Positions 1 through 6,491 of a stretch of DNA of 35,320 bases are shown one piece after another (positions within the stretch are counted from its first letter, which is position 1; every line of letters starts with the position of its first letter). Position numbers and translations under genes: made by a program. The notes beneath the pieces are model-generated. The model was given only the letters and a program-made list of their open reading frames with translations. It ran no database searches and was not told where the DNA came from. The DNA is from a virus, in the IMG/VR virus record IMGVR_UViG_3300033429_000012, positions 1-35,320 of that record; one strand, written 5' to 3'.

Positions 1-14
1 TGTCTGAGCACCTA

Positions 15-58
15 GCTCCCTAAGCCCCTTTCTTCGGATTGGGGCTTTTGTATTTATT
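15..58 (+). terminator. possible hairpin terminator or leader hairpin
   Basis: AAGCCCC and GGGGCTT (about 22-47) form a 7-bp stem around a 12-base loop, followed on the plus strand by TTTTGTATTTATT. On the minus strand, where the flanking genes are read, no T tract follows. It may stop antisense transcription or be part of the leader of the replication gene. Its function is uncertain. Confidence 0.35.
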
Positions 59-118
59 CGAACAACAGATGATAATGTTTCGCGTTTATTATTCGAACAA
101 TGAATAAGAATGTTTCGC
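54..118. repeat. two iteron-like direct repeats upstream of the replication gene
   Basis: TTATTCGAACAA-N9-ATGTTTCGC occurs at 54-83 and again at 89-118, a 35-bp period with both half-motifs exact and both gaps nine bases. Within a unit, CGAACA and TGTTTCG are roughly inverted. The segment is AT-rich and, on the circle, lies about 80-150 bp upstream of the replication initiator. Initiator-binding iterons at an origin are the simplest reading; repressor operators are the main alternative. The second physical copy at 35247-35311 comes from the assembly overlap. Confidence 0.5.
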
Positions 119-148
119 ATTAATCACCTCTTAGGTCGGGGCTTTCTA

Positions 149-328
149 TTAATACCTGCTGAAACCATCTTCTTCTGCCAAGCGCCGTCTTTCGTCTTCA
201 TCAGCTCGATGTGCGTAGTCAGCTTCTCTAGCGCATTCTCGTTTACCGCAATGGTCATACGGATCATAAAAATCATCTACGCCCAATTCTTCGCCACACC
301 AAAAACAATATCTCATTTTCTTTTTCAT
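149..328 (-). CDS. small Cys-containing phage protein (59 aa)
   Basis: Small acidic protein with a short zinc-finger-like array: CFWC near the N terminus, then DHCGKREC. A charged C-terminal helix rich in Glu, Asp and Arg follows. ATG at 328 follows GGGAGAGG; a TTG one codon upstream is possible. It is the last gene before the replication initiator in the leftward early unit. Four Cys residues in two pairs suggest one bound metal. I do not recognise a function; similar tiny zinc-knuckle proteins are common in phage early regions. Confidence 0.65.
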   Translation of the reverse strand: MKKKMRYCFWCGEELGVDDFYDPYDHCGKRECAREADYAHRADEDERRRLAEEDGFSRY

Positions 329-371
329 CAACCTCTCCCAAGGCCCCTATTATTCATTGGGGTGTTTATGT

Positions 372-587
372 TCATTTGAAAGTACAATTTCGTATTTCCC
401 CCGATTCGGGCTTAAAGTTTTCATCGTCATTTAGCGGCTGTTTTGGGTCAGTATGGACAATGAATTTAGGAAATTCTGAATTAGTGGGGGCATAATTTTC
501 TTCTCCCCACTTATTTAAGGCATAGCCTTCTAGCTCAGTTTCAACCCATATCACCAGATATCCCGCTCGATCAATTGTTGCTTTCAT
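372..587 (-). CDS. hypothetical early protein (71 aa)
   Basis: Unrecognised small acidic protein without membrane segments or Cys clusters. The middle (ALNKWGEENYAPT) looks like a small globular domain. The ATG at 587 has a strong ribosome-binding site, GGAGGAA, three bases before an alternative GTG at 590. It belongs to the leftward early unit. Codon use and spacing match its neighbours, so it is probably a real gene, but no role can be proposed. Confidence 0.6.
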   Translation of the reverse strand: MKATIDRAGYLVIWVETELEGYALNKWGEENYAPTNSEFPKFIVHTDPKQPLNDDENFKPESGEIRNCTFK

Positions 588-646
588 CACTTCCTCCGCT
601 ATTCATTTAGACCTTAAGTGTTAGGTGGCAATCTGGTTGGCTGGCC

Positions 647-700
647 TCAGTCTTTCTGTTGATGGAACGGTCGCAACCACACCAGACTGCCATTACTCAT
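647..700 (-). CDS. possible 17-codon ORF coupled to the upstream gene
   Basis: The stop of the 697-897 gene overlaps an ATG in an ATGA arrangement. The resulting reading frame encodes 17 residues starting MSNGSLVW and ends at 647. There is no independent support beyond the coupled start, and the peptide is not recognised. Listed as a possibility only. Confidence 0.2.
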   Translation of the reverse strand: MSNGSLVWLRPFHQQKD

Positions 701-897
701 GCGCCTATAAAGGCGTCTATCGTATCGTCCGAATGCAAAATAAACTTATCATGGCAATTAGGGCATTCGATAATTCTTTCTTCCCTACACGCTTGTAGTT
801 CAGCATTAAGGCGGGTTATTTCTGCTCGTAATATTGCAGCCTGACAACAACCATTTCGGCACTCTGGGTCTTGTGTTGGACTATAAATATCACTCAT
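697..897 (-). CDS. coiled-coil zinc-ribbon protein (66 aa)
   Basis: The N-terminal part has a CRNGCC cluster, followed by a heptad-like helix (ILRAEITRLNAELQACREE) and a C-terminal CPNCHDKF knuckle. The start at 897 is chosen because GGGAGCAGGGCA precedes it; a longer frame to 933 would overlap the upstream gene further. The same 15-base start context occurs at the next upstream gene (start 1093). Such proteins may bind nucleic acid or dimerise, but the function is unknown. Confidence 0.6.
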   Translation of the reverse strand: MSDIYSPTQDPECRNGCCQAAILRAEITRLNAELQACREERIIECPNCHDKFILHSDDTIDAFIGA

Positions 898-1093
898 TGC
901 CCTGCTCCCCAATAAATACAGCGAGTGCTTCACGCGCTATCTTTCCAGCAGGGCCAAAACCTGCACCATTTCTTGCTAGTCTATTTAATGCGATTTCATA
1001 TACCTCTATTTTCTTTTGCATTAATTTTAGTTCTGTAATCGCTATCGGCTGATAAATCTGCTTAAATTCTGTCTTGTCCTGTTCAGTTCTCAT
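890..1093 (-). CDS. hypothetical helical early protein (67 aa)
   Basis: Predicted mostly helical, with a middle rich in Leu, Ile, Lys and Glu and a Gly-containing turn (NGAGFGPAG) before a final helix. The start at 1093 follows GGGAGCAGGGCA, the same ribosome-binding context as the next gene downstream, with which it overlaps by 8 bases. No known family recognised. It is second in the leftward unit after the Cro-like regulator. Confidence 0.6.
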   Translation of the reverse strand: MRTEQDKTEFKQIYQPIAITELKLMQKKIEVYEIALNRLARNGAGFGPAGKIAREALAVFIGEQGNE

Positions 1094-1137
1094 TGCCCTG
1101 CTCCCTTGCGACGACTTTCCGCATCTTATCCATACCA

Positions 1138-1326
1138 TTAACTCCCGTTCATCCTGGCCAATGCGTTTAGCATTAACCTGACCTTGCGCCTGGCGGCCTT
1201 CAGTAAAGGCTTATGGTATTGCTCGGGTACTTTATTGGGCATCCGGCTCACAATAGACTGATCCTTCCCAATCGCCTTGGCCGCTTCCTCTTGTTTCAAT
1301 ATTTTTAGTGCGTCTTTCTTAAGCAT
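1138..1326 (-). CDS. Cro-like repressor (helix-turn-helix, 62 aa)
   Basis: The sequence starts MLKKDALKIL and has a helix-turn-helix of the P22-Cro type: EEAAKAIGKDQSIVSRM at about residues 14-30, followed by VPEQYHKPLL. Length and layout match Cro proteins, which bind operators in divergent early promoters and turn down early transcription. The ATG at 1326 has AGGAGG upstream; a longer frame to 1389 would run through the promoter. It is the first gene of the leftward unit, directly behind the promoter at 1349-1377. No CI-type partner is visible, so this may be the main early regulator. Confidence 0.72.
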   Translation of the reverse strand: MLKKDALKILKQEEAAKAIGKDQSIVSRMPNKVPEQYHKPLLKAARRKVRLMLNALARMNGS

Positions 1327-1348
1327 AGAAACCCCTCCTAGTCCTGTT

Positions 1349-1377
1349 ATAGTAGTGTATGCTGGAGACAGAATCAA
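1349..1377 (-). promoter_or_regulatory. leftward early promoter
   Basis: On the minus strand, TTGATT (1372-1377) and TACTAT (1349-1354) are separated by exactly 17 bases, a good sigma-70 promoter. It would drive the Cro-like gene and the whole leftward unit. The start codon of the Cro-like gene lies about 20 bases past the -10 box, leaving a short leader with AGGAGG. Confidence 0.65.
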
Positions 1378-1384
1378 GTTATTA

Positions 1385-1402
1385 TGCACATATTTCCTTG
1401 CA
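1385..1402. promoter_or_regulatory. candidate early operator between divergent promoters
   Basis: TGCA-N10-TGCA forms an 18-bp dyad lying between the two divergent -35 boxes and overlapping the rightward one. Its spacing suits a small helix-turn-helix dimer such as the Cro-like protein encoded alongside. Only the 4-base ends are symmetric, so this is tentative. Confidence 0.3.
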
Positions 1403-1426
1403 ATGGTGAAAATACTTTGCTATTGT
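1398..1426 (+). promoter_or_regulatory. rightward early promoter
   Basis: TTGCAA (1398-1403) and TATTGT (1421-1426) are separated by 17 bases, each matching four of six consensus positions. It faces away from the leftward promoter, with the two -35 boxes only 20 bases apart. It would drive the 15-codon leader ORF and the recombination operon. Confidence 0.5.
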
Positions 1427-1475
1427 TACTAGGCGTTAGACGTTTATTACAAACTAAGGCGAGGAGGTGATTATC

Positions 1476-1523
1476 ATGCACGGGGTTCTGTGGAGCAGTA
1501 CAGACAAAGCCCGTTACCAATAA
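1476..1523 (+). CDS. 15-codon leader ORF within a hairpin
   Basis: A near-perfect Shine-Dalgarno, GAGGAGGTGAT, precedes ATG at 1476. The frame encodes MHGVLWSSTDKARYQ and stops at TAA 1521-1523. The coding bases fold on themselves: ACGGG (1480-1484) pairs with CCCGT (1510-1514), and TCTGT (1487-1491) with ACAGA (1500-1504). It is the first translatable frame of the rightward unit and is followed by about 150 bases without a convincing gene. A regulatory leader peptide or a functional mini-protein are both possible. The peptide is not recognised. Confidence 0.4.
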   Translation: MHGVLWSSTDKARYQ

Positions 1524-1670
1524 GCCACCACTAATATTCAGTATTTAATTAAATAGATGATACGAAGCACCGGACTTGGATCAAAGTCGTTGAGACTGAC
1601 AACAGACAAAGCGGCTGGCCCGGCCAATCAGTTCAGGGCACCTACTTTATGATTAATTGAGGGGAATGAG
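1524..1670 (+). other. leader region of the rightward operon
   Basis: No convincing gene lies between the 15-codon ORF and the gene at 1671. The stretch contains an AT-rich patch (about 1530-1556), a second copy of ACAGACAAAGC (1602-1612; the first is at 1500-1510), and the palindrome TGGCC-C-GGCCA at 1616-1626. A 31-codon frame at 1557-1652 has no ribosome-binding site. The region could hold an antitermination or attenuation signal. Confidence 0.35.
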
Positions 1671-1871
1671 ATGAAGCCGCACTACTTTAATCAAGAATCA
1701 GCCGACACCGATGATCTGATGCTTGAGTTGGCAAAGATGCAGGGTTATGTGCCTGATACTTGTTTATTAAGCGGCATGGTCGTGATGGACGAAATCAACA
1801 AAGGCAAGAGTCCATGCTGGGAGTGCGAAGGGCCGAGAGACAAATGCCAAGGCAAGCCAAAACAGGATTAA
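1671..1871 (+). CDS. small Cys-containing early protein (66 aa)
   Basis: Acidic N-terminal half, then a Cys-bearing C-terminal tail with CWEC followed by KCQ. Three clustered Cys could bind a metal. ATG at 1671 follows GAGGGGAATGAG. It is the first ordinary gene of the rightward operon. I do not recognise a function. Confidence 0.6.
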   Translation: MKPHYFNQESADTDDLMLELAKMQGYVPDTCLLSGMVVMDEINKGKSPCWECEGPRDKCQGKPKQD

Positions 1872-1910
1872 CCATGCCTGACAACACCCATTTAGAGGAA
1901 ATATAAGTAA

Positions 1911-2264
1911 ATGAGTTATGACCGCCACCTGGCCAGTCAGGAATTAAAAGAGGAGCTTGAAATGGAAGCTGAGGAAGTGAGAGAGGCCAAGATGGATGCC
2001 AAGGTGGATGATTATATCAGGTTTGCATTGTCGGCCCGCAGACTTGAAACATACCGAGGTACTGAGGTTCCGCAATGGGCATATGAATTTGAATGGGAAA
2101 TATGGCCAGATTGGCTGGACACTATCGACTCTAACCTCATAAACCTTGTCAGGCTTAACCTGCTGGCCGGTGAGCCTGAGAAAGCAGGTCAGGCTATGGT
2201 TGAGTCACTACAGGAATACATGCGTGAGATCGCTTTACAGGCGGTCAGGGATAAGGAGGGTTGA
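1911..2264 (+). CDS. hypothetical acidic protein (117 aa)
   Basis: A highly charged helical N-terminal part (about 1-35, Glu/Lys/Asp-rich, likely coiled coil) is followed by a Trp-rich middle (WAYEFEWEIWPDW) and a helical C terminus. A ribosome-binding site (AGAGGAAATATAAGTAA) precedes the ATG. The end lies just before the next start at 2267. No family recognised; early and small, so possibly host-directed. Confidence 0.65.
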   Translation: MSYDRHLASQELKEELEMEAEEVREAKMDAKVDDYIRFALSARRLETYRGTEVPQWAYEFEWEIWPDWLDTIDSNLINLVRLNLLAGEPEKAGQAMVESLQEYMREIALQAVRDKEG

Positions 2265-2266
2265 GG

Positions 2267-2491
2267 ATGGGCGGACCGAGAGATTTTAATTTTATCACGC
2301 CAGAGGAAGCCGCCGAATTGATGGCTCATGATGGGGTTAAGGATGTGGAATATTATAAACACTTAGCAAATAACAAGGGGATTTGTGAGTGCGGCGAACC
2401 TGTATGGAAACTAGGTGACAACGGGATGTGCTTCTCTTGTACTACTGGCGAAGCTGATGCTTCTGATGATTATGAACTGTCTAATGATTAA
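2267..2491 (+). CDS. zinc-ribbon protein (74 aa)
   Basis: Starts MGGPRDFNFITPEEAAELM. The middle contains CECGEPVWKLGDNGMCFSC, a compact zinc-ribbon with two CxC/CxxC knuckles about 14 residues apart. The tail is acidic. ATG at 2267 is preferred because GGAGG precedes it; a TTG two codons upstream is the alternative. Stand-alone zinc ribbons of this type are frequent in phage early operons; the partner is unknown. Confidence 0.6.
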   Translation: MGGPRDFNFITPEEAAELMAHDGVKDVEYYKHLANNKGICECGEPVWKLGDNGMCFSCTTGEADASDDYELSND

Positions 2492-2600
2492 ACCCCACCA
2501 CAGGCTACCCCTCATCATCCTGGCTCTCTTACTGGCCTGGTCATTGGGATATATCGTGAGCGGGATATTACATGAGATAGCACTGAGGAATGCGTTATGA
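2484..2600 (+). CDS. single-pass small membrane protein (38 aa)
   Basis: Starts MIKPHHRLPL, then has one hydrophobic segment of about 20 residues (LIILALLLAWSLGYIVSGIL) and a short polar tail. The basic N terminus suggests an N-in orientation. The ATG overlaps the end of the preceding gene, and its TGA overlaps the next ATG (ATGA at 2597), which indicates translational coupling. An upstream ATG at 2472 is possible. It lies far from the lysis genes, so a role at the host membrane is only a guess. Confidence 0.45.
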   Translation: MIKPHHRLPLIILALLLAWSLGYIVSGILHEIALRNAL

Positions 2601-2788
2601 GTGAGTGGTACGAGGCAGATAATCATGAAATCGACATTGATATGGAAGACAAAGAGGTCAGCATATTCGTGAAGGCTAATGATTGGGGCAGAGTGTACCT
2701 GACTTTATCCTTTGACCAGATTAGAGACATTAACGCAAAGATACTGGCCACAGATGCCCTACAGGAGAGTAGTGATGAGGGAGATTAA
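2597..2788 (+). CDS. hypothetical acidic protein (63 aa)
   Basis: Acidic protein with an alternating pattern typical of beta strands (HEIDIDMEDKEVSIFVKAN), then a helix. Its ATG is coupled to the stop of the small membrane protein, and its 3' end overlaps the start of the YopX-like gene (2775). No family is recognised. Confidence 0.6.
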   Translation: MSEWYEADNHEIDIDMEDKEVSIFVKANDWGRVYLTLSFDQIRDINAKILATDALQESSDEGD

Positions 2789-3209
2789 ATTCAGGGCGTG
2801 GGACAAAGATAACCATGCATGGGTTACTGATTACGATACTGGCGAAGACTCAACTATTGAATTTTACAATGGTGTTGCTCGCGCTATATCAATTGAACTT
2901 GAGTGTCATTGCGGGCCGCCTGGGTGTGGTGGTTGTGTAGATATGCCGGTTGTCCATGAAGATATAGAGGTCATGCAATACACCGGATTACACGATAAGA
3001 ACGGTAAAGAGATATATGAGGGGGATATTGTAAGGCACTCAAGACAAGCCTCGGTGGTTGGGGAAATTAAATATTATGAGGGGGCTTTTGTTGTGGGCGA
3101 ATGCCTTACCGATTTCGCGATGATAGAGTTTAATGCTCCTAAATATCTTGAAATCATCGGCAACATATACGAAAACCCTGAATTATTAGCGGAGAGTAGT
3201 GATGACTGA
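2775..3209 (+). CDS. YopX-family protein (144 aa)
   Basis: The start MREIKFRAWD, the central MQYTGLHDKNGKEIYEGDIV (about 95-114) and the C-terminal EIIGNIYENPELL are the hallmark segments of the YopX family, common in phages and prophages of unknown biochemical role. An extra loop at about 52-67 carries CHCGPPGCGGC, a Cys cluster not typical of the family. The ATG at 2775 has AGGAGAGTAGTG upstream; the same GGAGAGTAGTGATGA context starts the next gene. Overlaps 2597-2788 by 14 bases. Confidence 0.85.
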   Translation: MREIKFRAWDKDNHAWVTDYDTGEDSTIEFYNGVARAISIELECHCGPPGCGGCVDMPVVHEDIEVMQYTGLHDKNGKEIYEGDIVRHSRQASVVGEIKYYEGAFVVGECLTDFAMIEFNAPKYLEIIGNIYENPELLAESSDD

Positions 3210-3399
3210 GAAAACCTTATTAGCAGTAGCCGTACAGTGCAAGCAACTCTATGAAGGGATATTAATGGGTGAGGTCAGAACGCCCAACAATGTCAATGTG
3301 GGGCTTGAGAAGATCCACCGGGCGAATGCCGAATTTCAGAAAGTGGACTTTGAAAACAGGACAAAGGCAGCGGGGGAATGTGGAGGGTGTGGGGAATGA
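3202..3399 (+). CDS. hypothetical protein with C-terminal Cys cluster (65 aa)
   Basis: A mainly helical small protein ending CGGCGE. ATG at 3202 sits in GGAGAGTAGTGATGA, the same start context as the YopX gene, which it overlaps by 8 bases; GTG at 3199 is the alternative. The reused start context suggests past duplication of a gene boundary. No function recognised. Confidence 0.55.
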   Translation: MTEKTLLAVAVQCKQLYEGILMGEVRTPNNVNVGLEKIHRANAEFQKVDFENRTKAAGECGGCGE

Positions 3400-3656
3400 A
3401 TGAACAAGATATTGAGATATTGGAAGCAACAACCAAATCAGTTCTGGCATCCTGGTGGAGTCAATTAAACCGCTTTGAGTGGCCTGATGATCTGCCTAAT
3501 CCGGAGCCAAGCGAATATATCCGAAATGGAAGGCGGTCTGAGATTATGCGTTGGATTAGTGAGCGCATTGGCGTCAAGGAGTGTCTTCGTGATTGGAATA
3601 AAAAAGGAATGACGGACGAAGAATTTGAGGCTTGGTGGAAGGATGGCAGATTATGA
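3396..3656 (+). CDS. hypothetical protein (86 aa)
   Basis: Starts MNEQDIEILEATT; helical and Trp-rich, with an arginine-bearing middle (RNGRRSEIMRWI). The start overlaps the previous TGA in an ATGA arrangement and follows GGAGGGTGTGGGG. It ends overlapping the next start at 3653. No family recognised. Its position directly before the recombination genes suggests early expression. Confidence 0.6.
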   Translation: MNEQDIEILEATTKSVLASWWSQLNRFEWPDDLPNPEPSEYIRNGRRSEIMRWISERIGVKECLRDWNKKGMTDEEFEAWWKDGRL

Positions 3657-3856
3657 GTAAAGCCCATAACCGTACTCAAGAGGAAAGGGACGATCAGTTT
3701 ATGAGGGAAACTTTTGAGCACATGGCTAATAAAATTAAAAAGTCAGGCGGTTATATGAATTTTGGCGGCAAAACCTTCTATGCGGTTACTTTAAGCAGTG
3801 ATCATAAAGAAGACATAGACCGCTGCATCAAGATATTAGAGGAGAGGAAGAAATGA
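3653..3856 (+). CDS. hypothetical protein (67 aa)
   Basis: Starts MSKAHNRTQEE; basic and helical at the N terminus, then a short beta-rich part (GGYMNFGGKTFYAVTLSS) and a helical tail ending in Lys. ATGA overlaps at both ends couple it to its neighbours, the last of which is the Erf gene. A role linked to recombination is possible from position only. Confidence 0.6.
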   Translation: MSKAHNRTQEERDDQFMRETFEHMANKIKKSGGYMNFGGKTFYAVTLSSDHKEDIDRCIKILEERKK

Positions 3857-4620
3857 CAACTGAAGTGAAAGTAATACCGGAAACCAAGCCATTAGCAAAG
3901 GCTGATATTACACCGATGGACATGCTTAACATGGCGGTCCAGCAAAATGCCGATCTGGATAAACTTGAAAAGCTGATGGCACTACAGGAGCGGTGGGAAG
4001 CTAACGAGGCGAAGAAAGCCTATGTTCGCGCCATGACAGAGTTCAAAGCTAACCCGCCTGAATTATTCAAGAATAAGCATGTACGCTACGAAACCAGCAA
4101 GGGAGTGACAGAATACAGCCATCCATCCCTTGATCATGTCGCTAACACATTAGCAGAGGCAATGAGTAAACATGGCCTGAGTTTTACATGGGAGACAGAA
4201 CAAGGCGAGGGGGGTTTGATTAAAGTCTCCTGCATCATTACCCATGAGCAAGGGCATAGTGAGCGCGTCTCGCTTCAATCATCTCCCGATCAATCTGGTG
4301 GAAAGAACAATATCCAGGCCGTAGGTTCTGCCGTGAAGTATCTACAGCGTTATACCCTGGAAGCCGCCGCAGGAGTTGCCACCAAGGATAGAACTGATGA
4401 TGACGGGCAAGCAGCGGAGCCGGTTGAGTTCATTACTGAAGAACAGGTTAATACCCTGCATTCATCGGCAACGGAAACGGGAACGTTGAAAGGGTTTGAG
4501 AAATGGCTGAAAACCATCAAAATTGATTCTATCGGCCAAATCCGGGCTGACAAGTATGAATATTGTCTTGAGCGGTTGAATAACGCCATTGCTGCGAGAA
4601 AACAAAATGCCAAAGATTGA
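3853..4620 (+). CDS. erf: Erf-family single-strand annealing protein (255 aa)
   Basis: Annealing recombinase that pairs complementary single strands during phage recombination and genome circularisation. The ERF signature is at about 147-176: GGKNNIQAVGSAVKYLQRYTL and then EAAAGVA. Upstream, HPSLDHVANTLAEAMSKHGL matches the conserved N-terminal half of the family. The C-terminal part (about 190-255) is a variable charged domain. The length is normal. It directly precedes a YqaJ exonuclease, forming a two-component Red-like system in which the nuclease makes single strands that this protein anneals. The start is coupled to the previous gene by ATGA. Confidence 0.9.
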   Translation: MTTEVKVIPETKPLAKADITPMDMLNMAVQQNADLDKLEKLMALQERWEANEAKKAYVRAMTEFKANPPELFKNKHVRYETSKGVTEYSHPSLDHVANTLAEAMSKHGLSFTWETEQGEGGLIKVSCIITHEQGHSERVSLQSSPDQSGGKNNIQAVGSAVKYLQRYTLEAAAGVATKDRTDDDGQAAEPVEFITEEQVNTLHSSATETGTLKGFEKWLKTIKIDSIGQIRADKYEYCLERLNNAIAARKQNAKD

Positions 4621-5227
4621 AAGAAATATAGCTCAACAAACGCCGGAATGGTTCGCCGCGAAAATCGGCAAGCCATCAGCGAGCAATGCGTCAAAGCTGA
4701 TAACGTCAACTGGTGAGCCGTCAAAGAGCATGAAAGGCTATGCTAAGTTTCTTGCAAAGGAGATATTTACAGGAAAGCCAGCAAACGATTGGGGCGGGAA
4801 TAATAGCACAGATTACGGGAACGCGATGGAGGATGAGTCAAGGGCGGCTTACGAGCTATTAACTGGCTACGAAGTAGAACAGGTAGCGTTTATAGTTGAC
4901 GACGGAGACCGCTATCTGTGTTCGCCGGACGGCCTTATTAGTGACGACGGAGGTTTCGAGGCAAAAAACAAGCCGAAACTGCATCTGGATACACTGCTTT
5001 ATTGGTATAAATATAAAAAACTTGAACCGGACTACATCCCACAACTTCAAATGAGCCTGTTTATTTCTAAACGGGATTGGTGGGATATTTACTATCACAA
5101 TCCGGATCTTCCGTGCCTGAAAGTAAGAGTAGAGCCTGATCTAAAACTACACCGAACTCTTGGAATGCAACTAGCAGAAGTAATTCATGAAAGAGACAAA
5201 ATCGTAAAAATATTAGAGGAATTCTAA
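4607..5227 (+). CDS. YqaJ-like phage exonuclease (206 aa)
   Basis: Lambda Exo/YqaJ-type exonuclease (PD-(D/E)XK fold) that resects double-stranded DNA ends. Visible core motifs are: an early QQTPEWFAAKIGKPSAS, the helix GNAMEDESRAAYE (about 71-83), the catalytic CSPDGLI (D108), GGFEAKNK with E118 and K120, and PQLQMSLF with a conserved Gln. The ATG at 4607 overlaps the end of erf by 14 bases, which suggests coupled synthesis of exonuclease and annealing protein. An upstream in-frame ATG at 4589 is possible but has a poorer context. Confidence 0.9.
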   Translation: MPKIERNIAQQTPEWFAAKIGKPSASNASKLITSTGEPSKSMKGYAKFLAKEIFTGKPANDWGGNNSTDYGNAMEDESRAAYELLTGYEVEQVAFIVDDGDRYLCSPDGLISDDGGFEAKNKPKLHLDTLLYWYKYKKLEPDYIPQLQMSLFISKRDWWDIYYHNPDLPCLKVRVEPDLKLHRTLGMQLAEVIHERDKIVKILEEF

Positions 5228-5228
5228 G

Positions 5229-6236
5229 ATGGAAACCCAAATTGCCGAGTACAGCGAATTTGAAGCCAAGATGGCTGAGTTCAAAGAGACCTATGATAAC
5301 GTGGTTTATGATCTGACCGATCCGGTACATGAGAAGAAAGCCCGGTCTGACAAGTATTCAATCGGCAAAGTCATCAGCGCCTTGGATAAGAAACACGATG
5401 AACTCAAGGCACCATTAAAGGCGCAAGTTGACTTGATTGATGGCGAGCGCAAACGGATCAAGGATGAATTGCTCGAAGTTCAGGGTAAGATCAAAGACCA
5501 GATCAAGGCCCACGACGACGCGATCCGCGAACATGCTGAAATGCTACAGGGAAAGGTGGATGAGATTTATGGGTTAGTACAGTTTGGGGAATTTGAAACT
5601 CCGACATCCGAGCAACTCATGACCCGCATTATCACACTGGAAGCCCTGGAGGTTGATGATGCGTTTGAAACCCGCAAGGCCGATGCGACTCTGGCCAAGG
5701 TCGATACCCTCAAAATTCTCAAGGCGCTGCATGAGAAGCAGAAAAAGCATGAGGACGAACAGGCCGAACTGGAGCGACTGAGAAAGGAAAAGGAAGAACG
5801 AGACCGGCTGGAGCGGGAAGAACAGATCAGGAAAGAGGCGGCTGAAAAGGCCAAACAGGAAGCTGAGGAAAAGGCCGAGCGGGATCGCCAACATGCTGCC
5901 GAGGTAGCCGAGCGCATCAGAAAGGAAGCCGAAGCCAAGGCAAAACAGGCTGAAGCTGCCGCCCAGGCGGAGGCTGACAGGAAAGTGAGGGAGGCCGAGG
6001 AACGTGGGCGCCAAGCGGTTATCGAAGAACGGGCCAAACAGGAAGCCGAAGCAAAGAAAAAGCGCGAAGCTGAAGCGGCAGAAGCAAAGAAAAAGGCCGC
6101 CCAGTCGCATCGGGCCAAGATCCACAAAGCGGCCAAGGACTCATTCATCAAGGAAGGAATCGGCAATAGCGAAGCTACCCTGATCGTTGAGTTAATCCGG
6201 GACGGTAAGATCGCTCATGTGGTGATTGAGTATTAG
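5229..6236 (+). CDS. coiled-coil recombination-associated protein, DUF1351-like (335 aa)
   Basis: The N-terminal part (about 1-150) resembles the DUF1351-type proteins that accompany phage recombinases; it includes DLTDPVHEKKARSDKYSIGK. A long, very highly charged coiled coil of Glu, Lys, Ala and Arg repeats covers about 165-295. A short globular tail follows (SFIKEGIGNSEATLIVELI), similar to the end of many phage recombination accessory proteins. It starts one base after the exonuclease stop. Long ORFs on the opposite strand (5567-6166) are shadows of the repetitive coiled coil. Confidence 0.75.
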   Translation: METQIAEYSEFEAKMAEFKETYDNVVYDLTDPVHEKKARSDKYSIGKVISALDKKHDELKAPLKAQVDLIDGERKRIKDELLEVQGKIKDQIKAHDDAIREHAEMLQGKVDEIYGLVQFGEFETPTSEQLMTRIITLEALEVDDAFETRKADATLAKVDTLKILKALHEKQKKHEDEQAELERLRKEKEERDRLEREEQIRKEAAEKAKQEAEEKAERDRQHAAEVAERIRKEAEAKAKQAEAAAQAEADRKVREAEERGRQAVIEERAKQEAEAKKKREAEAAEAKKKAAQSHRAKIHKAAKDSFIKEGIGNSEATLIVELIRDGKIAHVVIEY

Positions 6237-6238
6237 CC

Positions 6239-6490
6239 ATGAAAAAGTGCAGCAACCCCGAGTGTGAGACAAAAGGCGAACTCCTGCCGGATAGCGCCTT
6301 CTACTCTTACCATAATGCAGCCAAGGGGAGAATGTGCTTATCCTCACGGTGTCGGGTATGCGAGCGTAAAAGACGAATGAAGTACATGGGCGGGGGCGAG
6401 TCTCGGGTGAACAGGAAGAGGCCGGCGACTCTAGCTCATGATCAAGCATGGATTAACGAAGTGATGAAAATACGGTTAGTAAGAGGTTAA
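6239..6490 (+). CDS. small zinc-finger protein, HNH-leader-like (83 aa)
   Basis: Starts MKKCSNPECETKGELLPDS and continues with CRVCERKRR, a four-Cys treble-clef-like pattern (C4, C9, C38, C41 approximately) that resembles the zinc-binding N-terminal part of phage HNH-like proteins. No His-Asn-His catalytic triad is visible, so it is probably a DNA- or protein-binding zinc finger. A basic stretch follows the fingers. It starts two bases after the preceding stop with no clear ribosome-binding site, so reinitiation is likely. Confidence 0.6.
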   Translation: MKKCSNPECETKGELLPDSAFYSYHNAAKGRMCLSSRCRVCERKRRMKYMGGGESRVNRKRPATLAHDQAWINEVMKIRLVRG

Positions 6491-6491
6491 T

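Larger units (their letters stand above)
1..127. repeat. 127-bp exact terminal overlap, left copy
   Basis: Bases 1-127 are identical to 35194-35320. The length equals a common maximum assembler k-mer (127), so this most likely marks a circular contig closed by k-mer overlap rather than a biological direct terminal repeat. The true unit length is then 35,193 bp. Across the join, the leftward genes at 149-1326 run directly into the replication gene ending at 34364. Confidence 0.93.

Noticed and set aside
1-127. Genuine direct terminal repeat of the phage
   Set aside because: The 127-base length matches a standard assembler k-mer and the join restores a continuous leftward operon, so circular overlap is the simpler reading.
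110-379. 89-aa plus-strand ORF
   Set aside because: It covers a minus-strand Cys-containing gene with a good start and lacks a ribosome-binding site.
1557-1652. 31-codon plus-strand ORF in the leader
   Set aside because: No ribosome-binding site and no recognisable peptide.
5567-6166. Long ORFs on the minus strand (199 and 183 aa)
   Set aside because: They are antisense to the repetitive Glu/Lys/Ala coiled coil and consist of low-complexity Ser, Ala, Phe and Leu runs.
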